Origin: JAEVLT01 sp044598425
Lineage (GTDB): Bacteria > Bacillota > Bacilli > Bacillales > Cytobacillaceae
Length of the DNA stretch: 64,000 nt
Assembly: GCA_044598425.1 (NCBI GenBank)
Contig: CP172536.1
Location: 372,001-436,000 of the forward strand
Direction: 5' to 3'
Position 1 is the stretch's first letter, and every line of letters begins with the position of its first letter. The notes beneath the pieces are model-generated. The model was not told where the DNA came from, did no database searches, and worked only from the letters and a program-made list of their open reading frames with translations. The position numbers and the translations under genes are program-made. Shown here in pieces: positions 33,464-42,143 of the stretch.

Positions 33464-34471
33464 GTGTCAACAACAAGTAAAAACGTTACAATTCCTGTTG
33501 AAAAGCTGAGGTGGATGTATGAAACAATGGTGAAAAGCCGCTATTTTGAAGACACCATGGTGACAGCTTATAGCGAAGGAAAAAATCCGGTTTTTAATAT
33601 TGGTGCAGGCCCGGTTCCCGGCGAAATGCACTTAAGCACGGGGCAAGAACCAGCCGCAGTTGGCATCTGTGCTCACCTGAAAAAAGAAGATACCGTTACA
33701 GCTCCGCATCGCCCGCATCATCACGCGATCGCCAAAGGGGTGAACTTAAAAAAAATGACAGCAGAAATGTTCGGAAAAATAACGGGCCTTGGGAAAGGGA
33801 AAGGCGGTCATATGCATTTATTTGACCCCGATGTGAAGTTCTCGTGCGGTGGCATTGTTGCAGCAGGCATTCCGCATGCAGTCGGAGCCGCCCTTGCTGC
33901 CAAGAAAAAGGGAGAGGACTGGGTTGCTGTTGCATTCATTGGGGAAGGCGCAGCAAATGCCGGAGCTTTCCACGAATCGCTGAATCTGGCGGCCGTTTGG
34001 AAATTGCCGCTTATTGTCGTGATAGAGGATAATTCCTATGGCATTTCCGTTCCGAAACCGGCTTCAACGGCTGTTAATACGAACGCCAAGCGGGCGGCTG
34101 CCTATGGAATTCCGGGAGCCAATGTAGGCAACAATGATCCGATTGAAATGTATCGTGTCTCGGAAGAAGCCGTTCTTCGTGCAAGAAACGGCGAGGGTCC
34201 TACTATCATTGAAATTGAAACCTATCGTTATCTTGGCCACTTCCAGGGAGACCCGGAACTCTATCGGGATCAAGATGAGGTGCCACAGCTGCGCGAACTG
34301 GATCCAATCGTGAAAATAAGAGAATTCATTGTATCTGAAGGCCTTGCAACTGAAGCGGAAATGGCTGAACTGGAAGCAAGAGCGAAGAAGGAAGTAGACG
34401 AGGCCTACGCTTTTGCCAGAGAAAGCGCTGATCCTGCACCGGAAGCAGCATTGGAAGATGTTTTTTCATAA
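33464..34471 (+). CDS. acoA: Acetoin dehydrogenase E1 component, alpha subunit
   Basis: Thiamine-pyrophosphate-dependent E1 alpha of the acetoin cleaving complex (acetoin + CoA to acetaldehyde + acetyl-CoA). 335 residues from GTG 33464, selected because GGAGG (33451-33455) is then 8 bases away; the ATG at 33458 is too close. The TPP motif GEGAANAGAFHESLNLAAVWK (shown in parts: GEGAANAGAF and HESLNLAAVW) ending in DNSYGIS is complete, with HRPHHHAIAKG for the phosphate loop. First gene of acoABC behind the sigma-54 promoter. Confidence 0.94.
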   Translation: MSTTSKNVTIPVEKLRWMYETMVKSRYFEDTMVTAYSEGKNPVFNIGAGPVPGEMHLSTGQEPAAVGICAHLKKEDTVTAPHRPHHHAIAKGVNLKKMTAEMFGKITGLGKGKGGHMHLFDPDVKFSCGGIVAAGIPHAVGAALAAKKKGEDWVAVAFIGEGAANAGAFHESLNLAAVWKLPLIVVIEDNSYGISVPKPASTAVNTNAKRAAAYGIPGANVGNNDPIEMYRVSEEAVLRARNGEGPTIIEIETYRYLGHFQGDPELYRDQDEVPQLRELDPIVKIREFIVSEGLATEAEMAELEARAKKEVDEAYAFARESADPAPEAALEDVFS

Positions 34472-34546
34472 AACAGCAAGGAGCTTTTTGATCTGGAAAC
34501 TGATTCGAAAGATTTCAATCTCTTAATTGAAGAAAGGAGCTTGACG

Positions 34547-35569
34547 ATGGAAACAGTAAAACAGCGGATGTTGACGGGAAATAAAGCGATGGCTGAGGCG
34601 ATTGCTTTGGAGATGGACAGAGACACAAATGTTTTCGTCCTTGGCGAAGATGTGGGGAAATACGGAGGAATTTTCGGCTCTACTCAAGGGCTGATTGAAA
34701 AATTTGGAACTGAGCGTGTCATGGATACACCGATTTCAGAGACTGCTTTTATTGGTGCTGCAATAGGAGCGGCTGCAGAGGGAATGCGTCCGATCGCTGA
34801 GCTGATGTTTGTTGACTTTTTCGGTGTTTGCATGGACCAAATTTATAATCATATGGCCAAAATTCAATATATGTCAGGCGGTAACGTCAAGCTGCCGATG
34901 GTTTTGATGACAGCGGTCGGCGGCGGTTATAGCGATGCGGCTCAGCACTCGCAAACGCTGTATGCAACTTTTGCCCATCTTCCAGGTTTGAAAGTTGTCG
35001 CGCCGTCTACCCCGTATGATTTAAAAGGAATGATGATTTCGGCAATTCGGGATGATAATCCAGTGGTGTTCATGTTTCATAAAACCCTTCAGGGACTTGG
35101 ATGGATGGATCAGCTTGACGCGTCAATTTCCCATGTGCCGGAAGAAGCTTACACCGTGCCTCTAAATCAAGCAAAGGTTGTTCGAAAAGGAAGGGACGTC
35201 ACGATTGTCGGCTTGCAGATGACGATGCATTATGCACTCGAAGCGGCTGAAAAGCTGGCGAAAGAAGGAATTGAGGCAGAAGTGATTGATCTTAGGTCGC
35301 TTGCTCCGATTGATAAAGATACGATTTTAGCTTCTGTCCGGAAAACACATCGATTGATCATTGCAGACGAGGACTATTTATCGTACGGCGTAACAGCGGA
35401 AATTTCCGCTATTGTTGCAGAAGAGGCATTATATGATCTTGAAGCCCCGGTCAAGCGGATTGCGATTCCGGATGTTCCGATCCCTTATAGCCGTAATTTG
35501 GAGAAATTCGTGCTGCCAAGTGCGGAAAAAATCTACAATGCTGCTATCAAGCTTGTAAACGAAGAATAG
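34547..35569 (+). CDS. acoB: Acetoin dehydrogenase E1 component, beta subunit
   Basis: 340 residues; pairs with AcoA in an alpha2-beta2 E1. Family blocks: VFVLGEDVGKYGGIFGSTQG, DTPISETAFIGAAIGAA, the core SDAAQHSQTLYATFAHLPG and C-terminal RIAIPDVPIPYSRNLE, as in pyruvate dehydrogenase E1 beta (transketolase pyrimidine-binding and C-terminal domains). ATG 34547 follows AAAGGAG (34533-34539); the TTG at 34541 is too close to it. The gap to acoA is 75 bases, to acoC 19. Confidence 0.95.
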   Translation: METVKQRMLTGNKAMAEAIALEMDRDTNVFVLGEDVGKYGGIFGSTQGLIEKFGTERVMDTPISETAFIGAAIGAAAEGMRPIAELMFVDFFGVCMDQIYNHMAKIQYMSGGNVKLPMVLMTAVGGGYSDAAQHSQTLYATFAHLPGLKVVAPSTPYDLKGMMISAIRDDNPVVFMFHKTLQGLGWMDQLDASISHVPEEAYTVPLNQAKVVRKGRDVTIVGLQMTMHYALEAAEKLAKEGIEAEVIDLRSLAPIDKDTILASVRKTHRLIIADEDYLSYGVTAEISAIVAEEALYDLEAPVKRIAIPDVPIPYSRNLEKFVLPSAEKIYNAAIKLVNEE

Positions 35570-35588
35570 TTAGAGGAGGCCTTGCATC

Positions 35589-36725
35589 GTGTATGAAGTA
35601 AAACTGCCACAAACAGCTGAAGATATTTCAGAAAGCGTTATCGTCTTTTGGCATAAATCCGCAGGAGACGAGGTAAAGGCTGGGGATGTGCTGGTCGAAG
35701 TGCAAACGGAAAAAGCCGTATTTGAAATAGAAGCGGAAGAGAGTGGAATTTTAGCAGAAATAAAGATTCCAAGAGGAGAAGTTGCCAGTGTCGGAGATGT
35801 ACTTGCCACGATTTCCCTTGCAGCAGAAGCGGTTCCAGAAGGCAATCCGCAAATGGCCGGAGATGTGACCACGGCTCTGACTGCACTTGAACAGAAGGAG
35901 TCGCCACAATTTGTCAAAGCCGCACCGAGGATTCGCCGTTTAGCCCGCGAACTTGGAGTAGAGTTGGCCACTATAACAGGAACGGGGCGCAATGGCCATA
36001 TTACAGAAGAAGATGTCCGCAACTCCGCTACTGCCGTAAGCATATCCGAGTACAAAGTGGTTCCGATCACCGGGATTCGGAAAACAATTGCCAATCGAAT
36101 GACGGAAAGTTTATTATCATCTGCCCAGCTGACTGAAACGGCTTGGGCCGATGTGACCTTGCTTGATACGGAGCGGAAACGAGCCGAAACAATGTTGACA
36201 TGGAACGATCTGATGCTGTTTGCAGCGGTTAAGGCGCTGAAACAGCATCCGAACATGAACGCTCATGTTCTTGATGAAATCCACCAGTACGAAAATGTTC
36301 ATCTGGGAATAGCGGTAGATACGGAGGATGGACTGTACGTCCCGGTAATCAAAAATGCCGATGAGCTAAGTATAATTCAACTGGCGGTGCAGGCTCGCAA
36401 TTTGGCGGATAAGGCAAAAGAGCGGCGGCTTGCGGCTAGTGAACTATCAGGTGCCACGTTCACGGTAACGAATTTGGGCAGTTTTGGCATTCAATTTTTC
36501 ACGCCGATCATCAACCGGCCGGAAGCCGCGATTTTAGGTGTAGGAAAAATAGAAACGGATCTAATCTTTCATGAGCGGCAAATTGTTGAGCGGAAGCGGC
36601 TCCCGTTAAGCTTAACCTTCGACCACAGGGCAATTGACGGAGCCCCTGCCGCACAGTTTTTGCATACGGTCATCAGCTATTTGCAAGAACCGTCCATGCT
36701 GTTGGACGAAGTGTTGGCGAAATAA
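35589..36725 (+). CDS. acoC: Acetoin dehydrogenase E2 component (dihydrolipoamide acetyltransferase)
   Basis: 378 residues: an N-terminal lipoyl domain with the modified lysine in VEVQTEKAVFEIE (about residues 35-50), a peripheral subunit-binding domain (PRIRRLARELGVELATITGT, about 115-150), and the catalytic acetyltransferase domain with HRAIDGAPAAQF near the C-terminus (His and Asp-Gly catalytic). GTG 35589 follows AGAGGAGG. In B. subtilis acoL (E3) follows acoC; here a strong terminator follows instead, so the complex must borrow an E3, for example PdhD (inference). Confidence 0.94.
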   Translation: MYEVKLPQTAEDISESVIVFWHKSAGDEVKAGDVLVEVQTEKAVFEIEAEESGILAEIKIPRGEVASVGDVLATISLAAEAVPEGNPQMAGDVTTALTALEQKESPQFVKAAPRIRRLARELGVELATITGTGRNGHITEEDVRNSATAVSISEYKVVPITGIRKTIANRMTESLLSSAQLTETAWADVTLLDTERKRAETMLTWNDLMLFAAVKALKQHPNMNAHVLDEIHQYENVHLGIAVDTEDGLYVPVIKNADELSIIQLAVQARNLADKAKERRLAASELSGATFTVTNLGSFGIQFFTPIINRPEAAILGVGKIETDLIFHERQIVERKRLPLSLTFDHRAIDGAPAAQFLHTVISYLQEPSMLLDEVLAK

Positions 36726-36734
36726 TTTCCATCC

Positions 36735-36786
36735 AAAAAAAGCTGGAAAAGGTGTAGAACAAGTCCTTTTCCAGCTTCTTTTTTTT
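36735..36786 (+). terminator. Intrinsic terminator of the acoABC operon
   Basis: AGCTGGAAAAGG (36741-36752) pairs perfectly with CCTTTTCCAGCT (36765-36776), with A-run and T-run flanks. Confidence 0.95.
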
Positions 36787-36867
36787 ATCGATCTGTTAAA
36801 AGTATCTGTTGATTTCGTCTCCAATCCATATAGCGGGCAATATATTTAATGAAAACGATTAACCGTT

Positions 36868-37020
36868 TCACACCCGGTTGCGGCCCCGGCCGGAAATCAA
36901 TTTAAATACGAATACAATGGCTGCAATGACAAGAAGCAAATGGATTAAACCACCGGCAATATGAAAGACAAGACCGAGCACCCAAAATAATAATAATAAA
37001 CCAATAATCGTCCAAAGCAT
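36868..37020 (-). CDS. Small hydrophobic protein of the lmo0937 family
   Basis: A 50-residue protein: MLWTIIGLLLLFWVLGLVFH, a glycine break, a second hydrophobic helix, then the basic tail SGRGRNRV. This two-helix pattern is the lmo0937 family of Bacillales, associated in several species with general stress, function unknown. ATG at 37020 has GGAAGGTAG upstream; the longer start at 37050 has no ribosome binding site. Stands alone between the aco terminator and rlmCD. Confidence 0.8.
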   Translation of the reverse strand: MLWTIIGLLLLFWVLGLVFHIAGGLIHLLLVIAAIVFVFKLISGRGRNRV

Positions 37021-37158
37021 TGTTTCTACCTTCCTTCCCGTGTGTATCATTCACGCCTTGCTTACGGTTAATCTTCCCCTAAAAAAGAATCATTAAACTC
37101 ATAGCAGCAAGCCAAAATCTATCAAAAAAAACAAAAATTCTGAATCCGGAGGAACCAT

Positions 37159-37290
37159 ATGACCAATCAAAGATGGATGTCTTTACAATTTTTGGATTTT
37201 TCTTCACCTTCGGAATATTTTAAATTACAGCCATTTACTCATCTTCTTTCTTTTTGTTTTCATTGCCTGTCTCAAAAGAATGATACTTAA
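37159..37290 (+). CDS. Possible 43-codon small protein
   Basis: ATG 37159 is preceded by GGAGG (37148-37152) at good spacing. The frame starts MTNQRWMSLQFLDFSSPSEY and runs to TAA at 37288. No family is recognised and composition is not obviously protein-like, so it may be chance. The rest of 37021-37529 holds the inverted 33-bp repeat and the rlmCD leader; nothing else is seen. Confidence 0.25.
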   Translation: MTNQRWMSLQFLDFSSPSEYFKLQPFTHLLSFCFHCLSQKNDT

Positions 37291-37326
37291 GGATTAACAA
37301 AGCCATTGATTGCTACATCATAGCTT

Positions 37327-37359
37327 GACAGTGATCGAAGTTAAGATATAAATTCTGAT
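37327..37359 (-). repeat. Inverted copy of the dispersed 33-bp repeat at 3350-3382
   Basis: Contains GATCGAAGTTAAGATATAAA; its reverse complement matches 3350-3382 at about 31 of 33 positions. The neighbouring palindromic element of the first locus is absent here. Confidence 0.8.
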
Positions 37360-37529
37360 AGTAAAATAAAGACAGTACACTTCCATTTTTTATTTAATGC
37401 AAACTTATTTGATATGTCCGGACTGCTCCCCATAAATCAATCGTTATATAGGGAATAGAGTCTCTTTCGCAATACTTCCCGCTTTGTGTTACAATTTTTC
37501 TAGTCAAAATGGAGCAAAGGAAGAACAAA

Positions 37530-38906
37530 ATGAGCAGAACAGTACCCGTTCAAAAAAATGAGTATATAGATGTTGTATTCGAAGATTTAACCCATGATGG
37601 AGCAGGAGTGGCAAAAGTAGACGGCTACCCGGTATTTGTCCCTAAAGCACTTCCTGGAGAAAAGGCAAAAATCAAAGTGATCAAGGTGAACAAAGGATAT
37701 GGTTTTGGCCGTTTAATCGAACTTTATGAAAGAAGCCCGTATCGCGTAAATATCCCTAGCAGTGAAGTCCATAAATATGGTGGCTGCCAGCTGGAACATC
37801 TCAGCTATGAAGGCCAGTTGAAATACAAGGAAAACCTTGTGCGCCAAGTGCTGACAAGGATTGGAAAGCTTGAAGATGTGAAAGTTCATCCGATTTTAGG
37901 AATGGATGATCCGTGGCATTACCGCAACAAGGCGCAAGTGCCTGTAGGAGAAAAAGATGGGAAGCTGATTGCCGGTTTTTTTAAACCAAGAAGTCATGAA
38001 ATTGTCGATACAGACGAAAGCATGATACAGCTGCCAGAGGTAAATGAAGCAATTCAGACTGTAAAGGAAATTTGCAGTAAGCTGGGCATTCAGCCATATG
38101 ATGAAGCGAACCACAAAGGAGTGCTCCGTCACATCATGGCCCGCTACGGCAGGCAGACAGGCGAACTGATGTTGGTGTTGATCACAAAAACGGCCGATCT
38201 TCCGTTTAAAAATCAACTGGTGGATAATATCGTCGCTCGCTTGCCAAGGATCAAATCGATAGTGCATAACGTGAATTCGAGACAAACGAATGTTATTTTA
38301 GGAGAAAAAACAACCGTTCTATGGGGCAGCGAAGTCATCTATGACTATATCGGCAACGTCAAATTTGCCATCTCCGCTTTGTCGTTTTATCAAGTCAACC
38401 CCACGCAAACAAAGGTGCTTTATGACAAAGCGTTGGAGTATGCCGGGCTGACAGGTAAAGAAACCGTTATTGATGCTTACTGCGGAATCGGAACGATTTC
38501 CTTATTTTTAGCGCAAAAAGCCCGCCGAGTATTCGGAGTAGAAGTCGTTCCTGCAGCAATTGAAGACGCCAAACGGAACGCAGCTCTCAATGGAATCACC
38601 AATGCCGAATTTGCCGTTGGCGAAGCGGAGACCGTCATCCCGAAATGGTACAAGGAAGGCAACACAGCAGATGTCCTTGTCGTTGATCCGCCAAGGAAAG
38701 GCTGCGACGAGGCCCTCCTGCAAACCATCATCGAAATGCAGCCCAAAAAAGTCGTCTACGTCTCCTGCAACCCCGCCACCCTGGCCCGAGACTTAAGGAT
38801 TCTGGAAGACGGGGGATACAAGACGTTAGAGGTGCAGCCGGTCGATATGTTTCCGCAGACAACACATGTTGAGTGCGTGGTCTTGATGTCAAGAGCGGAC
38901 AAATAG
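37530..38906 (+). CDS. rlmCD: 23S rRNA (uracil-5-)-methyltransferase RlmCD
   Basis: SAM-dependent RumA/TrmA-type enzyme; in B. subtilis the single protein (YefA, about 459 residues) methylates both U747 and U1939. Here 458 residues from ATG 37530, chosen over 37509 because AAAGGAAG (37514-37521) is well placed. N-terminal TRAM domain (VVFEDLTHDGAGVAKVDGYP), the Rossmann motif VIDAYCGIGTISLFLA, VVDPPRKGCDEALL and the nucleophile cysteine in YVSCNPATLARDL. The intact 3' end reads DMFPQTTHVECVVLMS, a conserved stretch that serves as an integration target for mobile elements in some Firmicutes. The element starting near 39 kb follows it. Confidence 0.95.
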   Translation: MSRTVPVQKNEYIDVVFEDLTHDGAGVAKVDGYPVFVPKALPGEKAKIKVIKVNKGYGFGRLIELYERSPYRVNIPSSEVHKYGGCQLEHLSYEGQLKYKENLVRQVLTRIGKLEDVKVHPILGMDDPWHYRNKAQVPVGEKDGKLIAGFFKPRSHEIVDTDESMIQLPEVNEAIQTVKEICSKLGIQPYDEANHKGVLRHIMARYGRQTGELMLVLITKTADLPFKNQLVDNIVARLPRIKSIVHNVNSRQTNVILGEKTTVLWGSEVIYDYIGNVKFAISALSFYQVNPTQTKVLYDKALEYAGLTGKETVIDAYCGIGTISLFLAQKARRVFGVEVVPAAIEDAKRNAALNGITNAEFAVGEAETVIPKWYKEGNTADVLVVDPPRKGCDEALLQTIIEMQPKKVVYVSCNPATLARDLRILEDGGYKTLEVQPVDMFPQTTHVECVVLMSRADK

Positions 38907-38930
38907 AAGAGCTGAAAAAGCCTATAAACA

Positions 38931-39005
38931 AAGGGTTTCCAGACATTGAGTTTTTCTCTCGACTGCTTTGCCGGAGGTGCCAATGTCGGGAAACCCTTAT
39001 TTTTA
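38931..39005 (+). terminator. Terminator-like long stem downstream of rlmCD
   Basis: Arms 38931-38948 and 38981-38998 (AAGGGTTTCC-A-GACATTG with CAATGTC-G-GGAAACCCTT) pair over 17 bp with one mismatch; loop 32 nt, followed by TTTTTATT. It also lies at the likely chromosome/element boundary. A second small hairpin (39063-39087) lies before the end of hsdR; nothing else in 39006-39143. Confidence 0.75.
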
Positions 39006-39143
39006 TTGTTCGCGGTAACATATCAACCGTCTTGAAGGAGGTAAGGTTGAGTTGACAGTTTGGATAACTCCTATTTTTATAGGGGTTGAGGAGACAGGAT
39101 AGATGTATTATTCATGTTTGGATATCTTCCTGCAGTTTCCCCC

Positions 39144-42143
39144 TTATTCATCCACCCTCGGATGATCTTTATGAGTGCCTGGTTTGTATGTTGCATTAAA
39201 GACCATATCTAACAACCATTTTTTGAAGGACTGATTATTCTTATTGCGTTTGTCGCTTTCAAAAGCCTCATACAGCTCCATACCGGTCGAGATCGTGTTC
39301 ATAATAGCCTCAATCGTAGCACGATCACTTTCGTCACGCGCATTTTGAGCATCAGAGTATTTCATTGCGTTTTGATAAGCTTCATCCCGGCTAACAATAT
39401 CTGGTAAATCGGCAACTTGTCGTCTAATTCTATCTTCATCTGTCCAATCACAGTCACCCCATATATCATGGAAAGTTTCAAGTATATGTGTTAATGTATC
39501 AAGTTCTGGTACCGGGATACCTACATCCGTGCTTACTGGTATTGGGTCAATTTCTGAATTTTCGTCTGCAAGAGAAATCGACATAGTTTCCTGCGCAACT
39601 ACTCGATAGCTTTCTAGATCGACACTTTCCAAAATGCCTTCTGACAAATCTTCTCCATTATTTGGTCTCGGTAGCTTGTTTACAAGAAGATTTAAAAATA
39701 TTGATAGCTTCTCCCATTCCACAGAGCCGTATGGCAATATAGCGGATAGAAAGTTATAAGTACGGACAAAGGTTTTAGCGCTGCTTTTGAATAAGATCTG
39801 CTCCTCCATTTCTAGGCCTTTGTAATTTTCTACACAAGTATCAAGAATTGGGTCGAGTTTTTCTCTCTCAGCATTATTTAAATACAGTTCAACAAAAGTA
39901 TCGACTTGCTGTTTCGTATAAACTTGCAAAGGCTCCATTTCATCAATCAAATCATTTAATTTGTTTGCATCTGTTTCGCCAGAAAGAATAGTGGTCTTAT
40001 AATACCTTTCAAAAGCCTTTTTGATATCTTCTGGATTATTTGCAAAGTCTAAAATAAATGTATCGTTCTTACCGTTATAGCAACGATTAAGCCTGGATAG
40101 TGTCTGTACAGCTTTGATGTCGGCAAGTTTTTTGTCTACATACATGGTATGTAGCAATGGTTCGTCATAACCTGTCTGAAATTTATCAGCAACGATTAAA
40201 AAGCGATAAGGATCTTTTTTGAATGTTTTTTCTATTTTTGCACTCGGAAAACCATTTAGCGTTGCTTCGTTTACTGTTTGACCTTCCCAAACGACATCAC
40301 CAGAAAATGCGACTATAGCCTTGTATTGACTTTTGCGTTCCTTTAAAGAACGGTTTATCGCGTGGTAGTATTCGATAGCTCGTTTAATTTCACTGGTGAC
40401 AACCATAGCTCTTGCTTGTCCGCCGATTTTCATTTGTACATCTGTGTGGAAATGTTCCACCATAATATTTGCCTTTTCTTGAATAGCAAATTCATTCGTT
40501 TCAACGAAATACTTCAGGCGGCTCTGCGCACGTTTTTTATCGAAGAGAGGATCGTTCTCTACAGTTTTAATAATATGGTAATAGCTTTGATATGGCGTAT
40601 AGTATTTCAAAACATCTAAAATAAATTTTTCTTCAATTGCCTGTTTCATTGTGTAAATATAATGAGGTCTTGATTTTCTCGTTCCGTCTTCATTGTAGAC
40701 AGGCTTACCATGCTCATCGACCATAGGCATACCGAACATCTCAAGGGTCTTGTTTTTGGGTGTGGCAGTGAAAGCGAAATAGCTGGCATTAGAAGCCATC
40801 TTTTTCCCTTCAATTAAGCTGTTGATTTTATCTTCAAGTGCATCATCATCGTTATAAACATTACCAGAAAGGACAATGTTCATCTTAGCAGACAGACTGC
40901 CATTCTGACTGGAATGCGCCTCATCAATGATGATGGCAAATTTACTGTTTTTGTGAACATCCGTGATATCCTCTAAAATGAACTGGAACTTATGTACAAT
41001 TGTGATGATAATTTTTTTGCCCTCAGCAAGTAGTCTCTTCAATTCAGAGGAATCCTTAGCCCAACCGACTGTAGAGGAAACCTGCATGAACTGACGAATA
41101 GTATTTTTAATTTGTTTGTCCAGATTAATTCGATCGGTAACAACGATGACGGTGTCAAACACATTCCCATCATCGCTTTTTAGCGTAACAAGCTGATGGG
41201 CAAGCCATGCGATAGAGTTGGATTTACCGCTTCCTGCACTATGCTGAATTAAATAACGCTGGCCAACCCCCTGGTGTGCGGCTTCTGCCAGTAGTGATTT
41301 CACGACCTGCAATTGGTGATAGCGAGGGAAAATCTGTTTATAGGTTTTCTTCTTCGTTTCCTCGTCTTCCTCACATATCACTTGTGCATAGTTTTCTAGA
41401 ATATTGGAGAGCTCACCCTTGGTAAGGATTTCTTTCCAAAGGTAGTCTGTTTTAATTCCGCTTGGATTTGGTGGGTTACCTGCGCCATCGTTATAACCTT
41501 TATTAAAAGGAAGAAACCACGACTTTTCCTTTTTGAGTTCGGTACACATGTAGACTTCGTTATCATCGACTGCAAAATGAACAAGACAACGTTTGAAATT
41601 GAAGATAAGTTCCGATGGTTCACGGTCTGTTTTATATTGGTGTATTGCATCCTGGACATTCTGTTTGGTTAGCTGGTTCTTAAGTTCAAAAGTCATAATT
41701 GGCAATCCGTTTAAGAAAATAGTCATATCAAGTGCGCGACAGCTATGTTGCTTAGAATATTGCAATTGCTGTGTTACACTAAATATGTTCTTTTGATATT
41801 GCTCTGAAGCCTCTTTGTTTCCGTCAGAAGGCAAAACCATATACAAATCCAAACTTTTATGTTTGTATTTAAATGGCTTACGCAAAACCTCAACAACACC
41901 ATCGTCGGAGATCTTTTTGCTGAGGCGGTCTAGAAATCTTTTCTTTTCTGCTGCATTGTCCAGAATATGAAGTTCTTTCATCGCTTCGGCTTGTGTATCA
42001 TTCAAAAAGTGGAATAAGCGCACCTCATCAATTGCATAATTTTGATTGAAATCAGCGTTAATACCTTGTTCATAATGGTTTTGTTGAACAAGCCAATTTA
42101 CAATAAGGGTTTCAAATCCGTTTTCCTTAATATTGGTATGCAT
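39144..42143 (-). CDS. hsdR: Type I restriction enzyme, R (HsdR) subunit
   Basis: 999 residues; the translocating and cutting subunit of a type I restriction complex. Near the N-terminus is a PD-(D/E)xK nuclease core (LDMTIFLNGLPIMTFELKNQ). The SF2 motor follows, with Walker A HSAGSGKSN (about residue 300), the DEAH box IIDEAHSSQ (about 410), FAFTATPKNKT (motif III) and QTGYDEP, TLSRLNR (motifs V-VI), then a helical C-terminus that binds M/S. ATG at 42143 shares one base with the hsdS stop (TAATG), so translation is coupled. Last gene of the operon. No frameshift seen; likely functional. Confidence 0.95.
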   Translation of the reverse strand: MHTNIKENGFETLIVNWLVQQNHYEQGINADFNQNYAIDEVRLFHFLNDTQAEAMKELHILDNAAEKKRFLDRLSKKISDDGVVEVLRKPFKYKHKSLDLYMVLPSDGNKEASEQYQKNIFSVTQQLQYSKQHSCRALDMTIFLNGLPIMTFELKNQLTKQNVQDAIHQYKTDREPSELIFNFKRCLVHFAVDDNEVYMCTELKKEKSWFLPFNKGYNDGAGNPPNPSGIKTDYLWKEILTKGELSNILENYAQVICEEDEETKKKTYKQIFPRYHQLQVVKSLLAEAAHQGVGQRYLIQHSAGSGKSNSIAWLAHQLVTLKSDDGNVFDTVIVVTDRINLDKQIKNTIRQFMQVSSTVGWAKDSSELKRLLAEGKKIIITIVHKFQFILEDITDVHKNSKFAIIIDEAHSSQNGSLSAKMNIVLSGNVYNDDDALEDKINSLIEGKKMASNASYFAFTATPKNKTLEMFGMPMVDEHGKPVYNEDGTRKSRPHYIYTMKQAIEEKFILDVLKYYTPYQSYYHIIKTVENDPLFDKKRAQSRLKYFVETNEFAIQEKANIMVEHFHTDVQMKIGGQARAMVVTSEIKRAIEYYHAINRSLKERKSQYKAIVAFSGDVVWEGQTVNEATLNGFPSAKIEKTFKKDPYRFLIVADKFQTGYDEPLLHTMYVDKKLADIKAVQTLSRLNRCYNGKNDTFILDFANNPEDIKKAFERYYKTTILSGETDANKLNDLIDEMEPLQVYTKQQVDTFVELYLNNAEREKLDPILDTCVENYKGLEMEEQILFKSSAKTFVRTYNFLSAILPYGSVEWEKLSIFLNLLVNKLPRPNNGEDLSEGILESVDLESYRVVAQETMSISLADENSEIDPIPVSTDVGIPVPELDTLTHILETFHDIWGDCDWTDEDRIRRQVADLPDIVSRDEAYQNAMKYSDAQNARDESDRATIEAIMNTISTGMELYEAFESDKRNKNNQSFKKWLLDMVFNATYKPGTHKDHPRVDE

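Noticed and set aside
36849..36866. cre site TGAAAACGATTAAC before the small membrane gene
   Set aside because: The right half deviates (AC instead of CA) and it lies downstream of, not before, the minus-strand gene.
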